Positions 28,674 through 36,462 of a stretch of 64,000 nt of DNA are shown piece after piece. Every line of letters starts with the position of its first letter. Positions within the stretch are counted from its first letter, which is position 1. A program made the position numbers and the translations under genes. A model generated the notes under the pieces. The model searched no databases and was not told the DNA's origin. It worked only from the letters and a program-made list of their open reading frames with translations. Source of the stretch: Carnimonas bestiolae (GTDB lineage Bacteria > Pseudomonadota > Gammaproteobacteria > Pseudomonadales > Halomonadaceae); assembly GCF_051251125.1 (NCBI RefSeq), contig NZ_JBPCZL010000002.1. One strand, written 5' to 3'.

Positions 28674-30128
28674 TCAGTTACCGCTGGCTGCGTGGCGCTT
28701 TTTCTGTAGTGGCGTAAAGTTGCCTTCCTGAAGATCAGCTTCAATCTGCTCGAGACTTTTGCCTTTGGTTTCAGGCACCAGAAACAGAATAAACAGGAAG
28801 CCCAGCACGTTCAGCAGCGCGTAGAACCACATAGCCCCGCCAATCGTCAGCAGGTGCACCATCGAGAGCGCTGTGCCGGTCAGAATCAGGTTGGAACCCC
28901 ACAGCGTAGCCGCGTGAAGACTGGTTGCCTTCTCACGAATGGCCACTGGATAGAGCTCGGAGCCCATCAGCCAGCCGATGACCTGAATGCCGCCCGCGTT
29001 GAACACCATGAAGGCGAACAGGAAGCCAACGATCAGCCATGAGGTATTGGGGCCATCTATGCCCGACAGCCATACAGCGCCCAGTCCAAACAGCGACAGC
29101 GCGGCAGGCGGCATCATGATAAGCGCCAGCTTACGACGACCGACGTGATCGACAATCAGCTTGCCGACAATCGTCATTACCAGATAAATCACCGCAACGC
29201 CCAATGCAGAGTAAAGCGCTGCCTTGTGGCTAAAGCCCGCATCCGACAAAAATGTGGGAGTGTAGTAAATCATCATCTCGATGCCGGAAAGCTGGGTAAA
29301 CGCCGCCACCCCAAGCCCCGCTACCAGTGCAGGCCGTACCCACGGCTTACGCACTTCACTCCAGCCAGCACGTTGCGCCTTGGAGGATGCCTTGCGCGTT
29401 TTCTCTATCGAGCGCAGCTCACTCATGACCTCGCGATTGGACTCTCGCACCAGTCCCAGCGCGCGACGGGCATCTTTAATACGCTTTTGCCCCACCAACC
29501 AACGCGGACTTTCCGGCAGCTTGATCATGCCGACTGCCAGAATCGCCGCCGGGATAGCCGCCACCATAATCATGGTGCGCCAGCTCCATACATCTTGCAG
29601 GAAGGCGCCAACCAAACCTGCCGCTAAAATGCCAACCCCAATCGATATATTGAAGTAGGTCACCAGACGACCACGCTTTTCGGGCGGCGCCAATTCAGCG
29701 ATATATACCGGCACTATCTGCGAGGCACCGCCCACCGCGGCCCCCAGCAGCAGGCGTGACATGCCTAGCCAGAATGCCGATACCGAAAATCCGCAGCACA
29801 GCACACCGGCCACGAAAATAACGGCGACCGCCATGATGGTGTAGCGGCGTCCAACAATGCCGGCCAGCTTACCGCTACCCAGCGCGCCGACAACGGCACC
29901 GACCAGAATCGCGCTGGTGACCATCTCTTGGACGTTATGAGAAAGATTGAATTCATTGGAGATTTGCAGCAGCGCACCCGAAATGATGCCGGTGTCATAG
30001 CCGTAAAGAAAACCGGCGATTGCTGCAATTCCTGCGGTGCTGAGCAGGTAGACTTCTGCACCAAATGAAGATGCGTCTCTCGAAGATTCAGCTGATGTGC
30101 TACTTGGGTCGTTGAGGTTATCGCTCAC
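28674..30128 (-). CDS. MFS transporter, sugar porter family
   Basis: 484 residues, 12 membrane helices. Sugar-porter signatures: GFLYGYDTGIISGAL (helix 1), RRYTIMAV loop, PESPRWLVG after helix 6, and PETKGKSLEQIEADL at the C-terminus. It resembles XylE/GalP/AraE-type H+ symporters; exact sugar or polyol unknown. Start is GTG with GGAGGG directly upstream. Divergent from a 3-hydroxyisobutyrate-dehydrogenase-like gene across 428 bp, so co-regulation is possible. Confidence 0.9.
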   Translation of the reverse strand: MSDNLNDPSSTSAESSRDASSFGAEVYLLSTAGIAAIAGFLYGYDTGIISGALLQISNEFNLSHNVQEMVTSAILVGAVVGALGSGKLAGIVGRRYTIMAVAVIFVAGVLCCGFSVSAFWLGMSRLLLGAAVGGASQIVPVYIAELAPPEKRGRLVTYFNISIGVGILAAGLVGAFLQDVWSWRTMIMVAAIPAAILAVGMIKLPESPRWLVGQKRIKDARRALGLVRESNREVMSELRSIEKTRKASSKAQRAGWSEVRKPWVRPALVAGLGVAAFTQLSGIEMMIYYTPTFLSDAGFSHKAALYSALGVAVIYLVMTIVGKLIVDHVGRRKLALIMMPPAALSLFGLGAVWLSGIDGPNTSWLIVGFLFAFMVFNAGGIQVIGWLMGSELYPVAIREKATSLHAATLWGSNLILTGTALSMVHLLTIGGAMWFYALLNVLGFLFILFLVPETKGKSLEQIEADLQEGNFTPLQKKRHAASGN

Positions 30129-30556
30129 GGGCCCTCCATATTTTTTTGGAATTTATACGCTACGTTGTTATAGCAGATGTTATTAACGGCAAGCTAATCA
30201 ATACAGGCGGCCGCCTCTACCCATTGGTAGAGAGGTCAGCATTTATGGATGTGCTAGCCGGTCGATGTCATTGCTTCTTCTTATTACCTTGCGTTGCTTC
30301 CCACCCCGCTCCTCACAGGCGGGTCTAGTGATCGCTCCCTTGCACCAGCAGAGGAAATTTTCTCTCTGGACTTGAAAGCCCTTCCATTCGACGCAAAGGT
30401 TCCTATAACAGAGATAACACGCGCAGGCTCGTCAATCTATCCTACAGCAGCCTAATGTTCTGCTCGCCATGCGCATCGCTATCCCAGCAGACAAGCCGCT
30501 ACGCTCCTGCAGCGGTGTGGTTAGCAAATACTTACTTACGTAGAGAGAGCCGTCTT
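30129..30556. promoter_or_regulatory. Divergent promoter region of sugar porter and dehydrogenase genes
   Basis: 428 bp without a gene. It contains a 12-bp palindrome AGGCGGCCGCCT at 30205-30216, immediately followed by a short hairpin CTCTACC/GGTAGAG (30215-30232). Both are candidate regulator sites, function unknown. Confidence 0.4.
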
Positions 30557-31435
30557 ATGTCCACTTCACAAACAGTCGCGGTACTTGGTCTCGGCACGAT
30601 GGGCCATCCGTTTGCAGCGAACCTGGTCGCCAAGGGATTCGATGTTCATGTATGGAATCGCTCCCCAGGCAAAGACGAGGATCTGGTAGCGCAAGGCGCG
30701 ACGCGCGCAGACTCCCCTGCCGCCGCAGTCGCTTCTGCCGAAGTGGTGATCAGCATGCTGTCCACGCCAGAAGTCACCGAAACGGTGCTATTCGGCGATC
30801 AGGGCGCACTGGCGGCCATGCAGCAAAACGCCGTATTGGCACAGATGGGCACTATCGGCGAAGAGGCAACGCTGCGTCTGGCCGAGAAAGCCAAGCAGGA
30901 ATACCCAGCGGTGGTATGGCTCGACGCGCCGGTATCTGGCAGTAAGGTACCCGCTGAAAAAGCACAGGTACTGATTTTGGCCAGCGGCGATGAAGAACGT
31001 GGCAAGGTCGCCCAGCCGGCGTTCGATGCGATTGGCAAGGGCACCAAATGGTTAGGGCCAATTGGTGCAGGCAGCCGCATGAAGCTGGTAGTTAACGCGT
31101 GGCTGATTATGCTGATGCAAGCGATTAACGAATCATCCATTTTGGCCGATCATTTTGGCTTCTCGAACGACGATCTTTGGTCAGTGCTGGAAGGCGGCCC
31201 GCTGGCGGTGCCTTATATGAAGCCGAAGCTCGCGAAAATTGGTAGCGATGACTATTCCACCGAAATGGCGCTGGAGTGGGGGCTGAAAGATGCCCTGTTA
31301 GCGCTCGATGAAGCAAACGCCGACCAGTTGCCTAGCCTGAAGCGCGTAGCAGAGGTATGGCAACAAGCTACCGACGATGGCCTGGGGGAAAAGGATATCA
31401 GTGTAGTGGCGGACTTCCTACGCAAGTCAAAGTAA
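30557..31435 (+). CDS. NAD(P)-dependent beta-hydroxyacid dehydrogenase (3-hydroxyisobutyrate dehydrogenase family)
   Basis: 292 residues from the ATG at 30557 (GAGAGAG upstream); the open frame 34 codons further is not conserved in this family. Rossmann motif VAVLGLGTMGHPFAANL (about 6-22), NRSPGK, substrate loop DAPVSGSKVPAE, catalytic Lys in GAGSRMKLVVN, and a helical C-terminal domain. Family members oxidise 3-hydroxyisobutyrate, tartronate semialdehyde or other small beta-hydroxyacids. Substrate not decidable, though the SGSKVPAE (rather than SGG) loop resembles the glyoxylate/succinic-semialdehyde reductase branch. Confidence 0.85.
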   Translation: MSTSQTVAVLGLGTMGHPFAANLVAKGFDVHVWNRSPGKDEDLVAQGATRADSPAAAVASAEVVISMLSTPEVTETVLFGDQGALAAMQQNAVLAQMGTIGEEATLRLAEKAKQEYPAVVWLDAPVSGSKVPAEKAQVLILASGDEERGKVAQPAFDAIGKGTKWLGPIGAGSRMKLVVNAWLIMLMQAINESSILADHFGFSNDDLWSVLEGGPLAVPYMKPKLAKIGSDDYSTEMALEWGLKDALLALDEANADQLPSLKRVAEVWQQATDDGLGEKDISVVADFLRKSK

Positions 31436-32180
31436 GCACTAACTACTGACTGAAAGCCCGTTGTTGTGGGCACTATACGCCCGATGCTTTTCCAACCTGT
31501 ACGGAAAACGCATGGGGCGTTTTAGTCGATACCCGAACGGTTAACGGCGTATCGTTCACCCCACCAGCGTTGCTAAGTTGCTAGCACTGAGCAGAACAAC
31601 GCGCCACGCTGACTCCTAATACGCACTCTCGCCACCCGCACTCCCACGTGCTCGTCATGCACACTCTTCTCTCTGGGCTCTGCACGTTCGATTGCAGCGT
31701 CACGCGCCCCCTTCCCCAGATAAAGCCGCACTACTGTTAACACCTTTTGCAGCCAGAAGGATGACGTTGGCCGGCATCAGCGGTATTTCCACGTTTTGTG
31801 CTGATCGACGCCTGCGCTTGCTCACCTCGCCCCGGCTTCTCGCTGGTCGCCAAAGAAACCCGCTGTGATAGTACCGCCGCTATCGGGCAGCACGCGAACC
31901 CTCCGCCATTTACCGCTGAAACGCGCTAACGGCGAAGCGGGCTAACCGGCCCGATATTTCTGCCAACAACCGCGATCACCCACGGCATTCGCAGGAGACG
32001 CTCAGAAAAGACGTCATCTCGGCACGGAAGAACCCGCTCGCCTTTGCTTTTAGCCATTCCCACCACGGAATGCACGCCCGCGTGGCACATCATTACGGGG
32101 AAATACTCAAATTACGTCAATGATACGTAATATTATGTATTGAATATCTACAGGTTAATATTTGAACAGTAAATTTCGTC

Positions 32181-32293
32181 AAAAATCCGTCTAAAATAGC
32201 CGGAGGAAAACCGAAAGGCGATCAAAAAATGATCAAAATACAGCCTAAAAATCAGGGTAAAAATCACGCCCAGACGAAACCGCCCTACAAAAA
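32181..32293. other. Phased A-tracts (predicted intrinsically curved DNA)
   Basis: Runs of 3-6 A residues on one strand are centred near 32183, 32195, 32209, 32215, 32227, 32237, 32249, 32261, 32278 and 32291. Most are spaced 10-13 bp apart, close to the helical repeat, the arrangement that gives static DNA bending. Function unknown; curvature is inferred from spacing. Confidence 0.55.
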
Positions 32294-32733
32294 CACCTGA
32301 AATAGCAGTAGAAATAGCGCCAAATAGCGGCATTTATAGCGAAGAACGCAACAACATCACTTTTGTCACTGATATTCTCAAGATACCAAGGAAATTCACT
32401 CAATCTCTACTGGTCAAAAAATAGCCAATCACACCACCAGCTCATCATACTTACCCGCCAATAGCAAACATGTAATTAATCATAATGTCGCGCAACATGT
32501 TACGTAATACTGATATTTAGGCCTGTTCTCGTCCCATCGCTCAACTGAGCAGCGATTTTTTCCGGAAAACGAGAGAAAACGCATACTTAAAAAAACGGCA
32601 GGAAACTCCCTCCGTACCGAAAATTTTTTAAATTTGGGGTGAAGTAAATCTGGCTCGATGTGCGGCTCCAACTATCGAGGCGACGCAGCAAATAGAGTTC
32701 AGGTAGATACGCTCCCCACCGCCACGCTCAAAG

Positions 32734-32996
32734 GTGTGCGTGTGCGTGTGCGTGTGCGTGGCGTGTGCGTGTGCGTGGGCGTGTGCGTGGGCGTGGGCGT
32801 GGGCGTGGGCGTGGGCGTGGGCGTGTGCGTGTGCGTGTGCGTGTGCGTGTGCGTGTGCGTGTGCGTGGGCGTGTGCGTGGGCGTGGGCGTGGGCGTGGGC
32901 GTGGGCGTGGGCGTGGGCGTGGGCGTGGGCGTGGGCGTGGGCGTGGGCGTGGGCGTGGGCGTGGGCGTGGGCGTGGGCGTGGGCGAGGGCGTGGGA
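32734..32996 (+). repeat. G-rich hexamer minisatellite, about 43 units of GTGGGC/GTGTGC
   Basis: Counting units: 4 GTGTGC, one 5-bp GTGGC, 2 GTGTGC, GTGGGC, GTGTGC, 6 GTGGGC, 7 GTGTGC, GTGGGC, GTGTGC, 18 GTGGGC, one GAGGGC and a final GTGGGA. The block pattern (GTGTGC)n-GTGGGC-GTGTGC-(GTGGGC)m occurs twice (n=2, m=6 and n=7, m=18), so an older segment was duplicated and then expanded by slippage. GGG every six bases gives an ideal G-quadruplex pattern with CGT loops. All three frames are open only because of the repeat. Confidence 0.97.
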
Positions 32997-33178
32997 CTTT
33001 GAATTTATTTCTAAAAATCAACAGGTTGAGTTTTAACAGGCAGTGCGATGTGATCTATTATCGCGCCGAAGGGAGCGAGCAGCTGCTTCCGCTGCACTGG
33101 CTAAGGAAGAACCGAGCAAGCGTGGGTCTAACAGAAAAGAAGGGAATGAGGGGGCGCCAGGCGAGCTAAGGTGCTCTG

Positions 33179-33661
33179 TCAGGCATCGAAGAAGGTGCGC
33201 AGAATGATTTCGGCAGCAATCCCATCGACGCCTTCGTCGCGATAGCTGCCTGCCTTTCTGCCGCGCTCACGGGCCACTAGCTTGGCTTCGCGGGTCGAGC
33301 CCCTTTCGTCGACGAATTCGACCGGCCGCGCGTAGCGGCCATAAAGACGATTGCCAAACTTGCGCGCGCGCCGACTCATTTCCGATTCGCTATCGTCCAT
33401 GTTGAGCGGCAATCCCACCACGAACAGATCGGGTCGCCACTCACAAAGCAGCTCAGTTACCTTGCGCCAATCGGGAATACCATTGCGTGCCGTTAGCGGT
33501 GCCAAAGGGGTAACTGACTGCGCCATTTCATGGCCGACCGCGACGCCAATACGGCGAGCGCCGAAGTCGAATGCAAGCACCAGCCGCTGGCCTGCTTCCC
33601 GGCTTGGCGAGTCAGCACGAAGCTTGGCAATTTTGGCGTCTTCCGCCGCATCTTCAGCCAT
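33179..33661 (-). CDS. ruvX: Holliday junction resolvase-like / pre-16S rRNA nuclease (YqgF/RuvX)
   Basis: 160 residues from the ATG at 33661, overlapping the yqgE end by 8 bp; a TTG three codons earlier is less likely. RNase-H fold with first catalytic Asp in LAFDFGARRIGVAVG (Asp32), VVGLPLNMDDSESEMS and the last DEGVDGIAAEIIL. An N-terminal extension of about 25 residues is longer than E. coli YqgF (138). It trims the 5' end of 16S rRNA precursor. Coupled to yqgE, the conserved order. Confidence 0.93.
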   Translation of the reverse strand: MAEDAAEDAKIAKLRADSPSREAGQRLVLAFDFGARRIGVAVGHEMAQSVTPLAPLTARNGIPDWRKVTELLCEWRPDLFVVGLPLNMDDSESEMSRRARKFGNRLYGRYARPVEFVDERGSTREAKLVARERGRKAGSYRDEGVDGIAAEIILRTFFDA

Positions 33662-34211
33662 GTCCGGCAATGCTCCCCAATAAATCCAGATTGACGCCTA
33701 GCAAGCCTGCTGCCGCATCTCGCCGGCGATCACACGGCATATCAAAGATTACCTTGCTGTCAGCCGCGACGGTTAACCACGCATTATCCTTGAGCTCGTC
33801 AGTCAACTGGGGAACCTGCCAACCGGCGCAGCCCATTAGCATTACGAACTCGTCTGGACCTGCGCCGCGCGCAATGGCATTAAGCATGTCCATTGAGGTT
33901 GTCAGCGCGATATCGTCGCTCACCTGAAGACTGGACTCCCAGTCGCTGGCTAGCCCGCGGTGCACGATAAAGCCCCGATCAGTATGCACTGGGCCACCAT
34001 AGAGCACGGGCATATCAACGCGTACGGAAGGCTCGACACGCAGCTGAAGTTTCTCGAGCAAGCCACCTACCGTCAGCGTTAGCGGCCGATTAACAATAAC
34101 GCCCAACACCCCCTTTTCGTCGTCGTCACACACATACACCAACGAGTTAGAGAAGTTGTCGTCCGCTAGCTGCGGCATGGCAATAAGAAAATGATGACGA
34201 AGACCGTGCAT
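33654..34211 (-). CDS. yqgE: YqgE/AlgH family protein (UPF0301)
   Basis: 185 residues beginning MHGLRHHFLIAMPQLADDNFSNSLVYVCDDDEKGVLGVIVNRPL, the typical family opening (about residues 1-44 with FxxSLVYVCxHxxxGAxGxVVNRP). Then LYGGPVHTDRGFIVH and the GCAGWQVPQLTDELKDNAWL block. Biochemical role unknown; in Pseudomonas AlgH influences alginate regulation. Lies between tonB and ruvX on one strand. Confidence 0.92.
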   Translation of the reverse strand: MHGLRHHFLIAMPQLADDNFSNSLVYVCDDDEKGVLGVIVNRPLTLTVGGLLEKLQLRVEPSVRVDMPVLYGGPVHTDRGFIVHRGLASDWESSLQVSDDIALTTSMDMLNAIARGAGPDEFVMLMGCAGWQVPQLTDELKDNAWLTVAADSKVIFDMPCDRRRDAAAGLLGVNLDLLGSIAGHG

Positions 34212-34229
34212 TGACCTACTAAATCTCGA

Positions 34230-35213
34230 TTACCGGAAACGGAACCCCGACCCTTCACCGAACACCCAAGTGCGACTGAAGGAGAGCTCTGGCATCGAAC
34301 CCATGCCAGAGTCGAAGGGGCGGAAGGGCCCTGCCCTGTGAATTGTTCGCACCGCTAGCCTATCGAGGTCAGCGCGCCCGGTCGATTGTATCACCCTTAC
34401 CGAGCGCAGCCGTCCATCCCGACCCACCGTGATACCCAGCTGCATCAGCGCGTTGCCAGACGCCTCGCTTCCCAGATTAAGATCGATATAGGTTTGCACG
34501 GAACGCGTGAAATAAGCGATATAGCGGCTGACGGCATTACGCTGAGCGCCGGTTGCGGGCCCCGCAGCGAAACGATCAGCGGCCTGTTCCCAGCCGTTGG
34601 AAGACGCCGTGGACGCCACCTGATTGATCAAGTCCTGAGCGGAAGGCGTTTTTCCTGCGTGACGCTGCGGCTGAGCACTGTGTTGACTGCGAGCGCCGCT
34701 ACGCGAGCTGGCCGAGCGCTGCGAAGACTGGCGGCTAGCGCGCTGCGCAGTGGGCTGTCGGGAGGTTGCCGCGCGCGTCTGACTGGGCGCTGAGCGATGT
34801 TGTTCATGCTCCTGCGTACTGGCAGGAGGAGTGGCCTTGGAGACCGCCTGTTGAACGCTGGAAGGGTCCACGCGCGGCTCAAGTGACCGTGCGTCAACAA
34901 TGGAGACGCGATAGGGCTTGCCGCGATCCAACGGCGGTAGCGTCTGCTTTGGCCGTTGTTCAAGCCACCACAGCCCCAGCAAATGCAGCGCCACCACCGC
35001 GACCACACACGCCACCGTCAGAAGTAGTGAGTGCCCACTATCACCCTGATAGCCGACATCATCTTCCTCTAGCGACGACATCGACGCCGTTAGCGGCGGA
35101 TCGTCGTAATCGGCAGCGATCCCCGAGCAAATGGTCAGCGGTGGCTCCCCGAAGCGGGGCGCTACCAGGCTGACAAAATGCTCAGGCTCGTGTGAGTCGC
35201 TTCTCAATTGCAT
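34230..35213 (-). CDS. tonB: TonB-like energy transducer
   Basis: 327 residues from the ATG at 35213, overlapping gshB by 32 bp; an ATG at 35081 (residue 45) is an alternative, neither with a good ribosome site. Cytoplasmic acidic N-terminus, a single membrane helix about 62-83 (LLLTVACVVAVVALHLLGLWWL), a Ser/Arg/Gln-rich periplasmic spacer (about 110-205) instead of the usual Pro-rich one, and a C-terminal TonB domain (about 228-327, with ALMQLGITVGRDGRLRSVRVIQSTGRADLD). It would energise outer-membrane receptors, e.g. for the siderophore imported by the 5-9 kb operon. No exbB/exbD nearby. Confidence 0.88.
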   Translation of the reverse strand: MQLRSDSHEPEHFVSLVAPRFGEPPLTICSGIAADYDDPPLTASMSSLEEDDVGYQGDSGHSLLLTVACVVAVVALHLLGLWWLEQRPKQTLPPLDRGKPYRVSIVDARSLEPRVDPSSVQQAVSKATPPASTQEHEQHRSAPSQTRAATSRQPTAQRASRQSSQRSASSRSGARSQHSAQPQRHAGKTPSAQDLINQVASTASSNGWEQAADRFAAGPATGAQRNAVSRYIAYFTRSVQTYIDLNLGSEASGNALMQLGITVGRDGRLRSVRVIQSTGRADLDRLAVRTIHRAGPFRPFDSGMGSMPELSFSRTWVFGEGSGFRFR

Positions 35214-36141
35214 CCATTAATTGTCCGGCAATGTCCGTGCCTTTTTGATCGTCGATCTCACGCAGGCAGGTAGGGCTGGTCACGTTGATTTCAGTGATAT
35301 AGTCGCCGATGACATCAAGGCCGACGAAGATTAACCCCTGTTCCTTGATTGATCCTTTGACCTGCTCGACCAACCATAGATCCCGCTCGGTAAGATCACG
35401 CGCAACTCCGCGACCACCTGCGGCCAGATTGCCCCGCACCTCTCCTGCGCTGGGAATTCGTGCCAATCCATACGGCACCGGCTCTCCGTCGATCAGCAGA
35501 ATGCGGGTATCGCCTGCACTGATTTCGGGAAGGTAGCGCTGCACCATAATCTGACGCTTTCCGCCCTGAGTAAGCTGCTCGATAACCGCCCCTAAATTGC
35601 GGCCATCCTCGCCAACCCTGAAGATACCGGTGCCCCCCATCCCATCGAGCGGCTTGTAAATGACGTCGTGGTGCTCGGCATGGAACGCGCGCAACACCGC
35701 CTCGTTGCACGACACCACGCTGGGGGGAAGGCACTGCGGGAAGCATTGTGCGTAGAGCTTCTCGTTGCACTGGCGCAGCGCCGTGGTGGGATTGACCACC
35801 AGCACACCTTCACGTTCAGCAAAGCCCAGCAAGTGAGTCGCGTCGAGGAATTCCTGATCGACCGGAGGATCCTTACGCATCAGGATCACATCAAGATCGG
35901 CAAGTGGGCGCGCCTGACGCTCGCCCAACTCGTACCAATGGGAGGCGTCGCGATAGACCTGCAACGGCGCCATCAGGCCATAGGCCCGGCCGTTATCGAG
36001 ATACAAGTCGGGCTGCTCAAGGTAAAAGAGCTGCCAGTTGCGATCGGCGGCAGCCCACAGCATTCCCAGCGTAGAATCCTTTTTGTAGGCGATATCGGCG
36101 ATGGGATCCATGATCACGCCCACCTTGATTGTTGCTGTCAT
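35182..36141 (-). CDS. gshB: Glutathione synthetase
   Basis: 319 residues from the ATG at 36141 (GAGAG upstream; GTG three codons earlier rejected). KVGVIMDPIADIAYKKDSTLGML is the family opening; RKDPPVDQEFL, then the ATP-grasp core VIYKPLDGMGGTGIFRV and EINVTSPTCLREID. It joins gamma-glutamylcysteine and glycine. First gene of gshB-tonB-yqgE-ruvX. Confidence 0.95.
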   Translation of the reverse strand: MTATIKVGVIMDPIADIAYKKDSTLGMLWAAADRNWQLFYLEQPDLYLDNGRAYGLMAPLQVYRDASHWYELGERQARPLADLDVILMRKDPPVDQEFLDATHLLGFAEREGVLVVNPTTALRQCNEKLYAQCFPQCLPPSVVSCNEAVLRAFHAEHHDVIYKPLDGMGGTGIFRVGEDGRNLGAVIEQLTQGGKRQIMVQRYLPEISAGDTRILLIDGEPVPYGLARIPSAGEVRGNLAAGGRGVARDLTERDLWLVEQVKGSIKEQGLIFVGLDVIGDYITEINVTSPTCLREIDDQKGTDIAGQLMDAIEKRLTRA

Positions 36142-36366
36142 TTCTCTCACTCACTGCTAGTCAGGTGCGCCTGTGTAAGTACTTGCTTACCCCAGATCCC
36201 CTGAGAAGAAGGTCTTCCGCGCGACCTCACTTAGTTGGCTAACCAAGCCCAGGCCGCGTCGGAGGCATATGTAGTGCCAGTATGGGCGAATGCACGGGCA
36301 GGAACCAGCCTGCCGGAAGCAATTCTTAACATGCCGTGAAACCTGAGCGGTAAGGAGGCACTCCGC

Positions 36367-36462
36367 ATGCGGTCACGCTATGCTTTTGTTATCGAAAGGC
36401 CACAGACGCCTGATTTTCCCGTTTACCGAGATCAACCGTATGTACCGAACGCGATTCTATAA
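36367..36462 (+). CDS. Possible 31-codon leader peptide overlapping the mscS start
   Basis: A perfect Shine-Dalgarno AAGGAGG (36352-36358) lies 8 nt before an ATG at 36367. That ATG opens a 31-codon frame (MRSRYAFVIERPQTPDFPVY...) ending at 36462. It overlaps the favoured channel start (36440) in a different frame. It may be a translated leader that couples translation, or simply the remnant of a longer N-terminus. No homology recognised. Confidence 0.3.
   Translation: MRSRYAFVIERPQTPDFPVYRDQPYVPNAIL

Larger units (their letters stand above)
31436..33178. other. 1.7-kb gene-free region
   Basis: No frame has recognisable protein content. The left part (to about 32090) has normal G+C. From 32100 to 32650 composition drops sharply (the first 60 bases are 23% G+C) and A-tracts recur roughly every 11-12 bp. 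The right part holds the hexamer array at 32734-32996. No DnaA-box cluster, transposase remnant or tRNA was seen. Confidence 0.7.

Noticed and set aside
32658..33169. Long open frames on both strands through the hexamer array (Val-Gly, Cys-Val, Arg-Gly or Pro-Arg repeats)
   Set aside because: They are open only because a 6-bp repeat lacks stops in any frame. Flanks have no ribosome site or conserved sequence.
31436..33178. Replication origin (oriC) in the gene-free, A+T-rich region
   Set aside because: No cluster of DnaA boxes (TTATCCACA or close variants) was seen, and dnaA/dnaN or gidA are not adjacent, although the parS sites suggest oriC is not far away.
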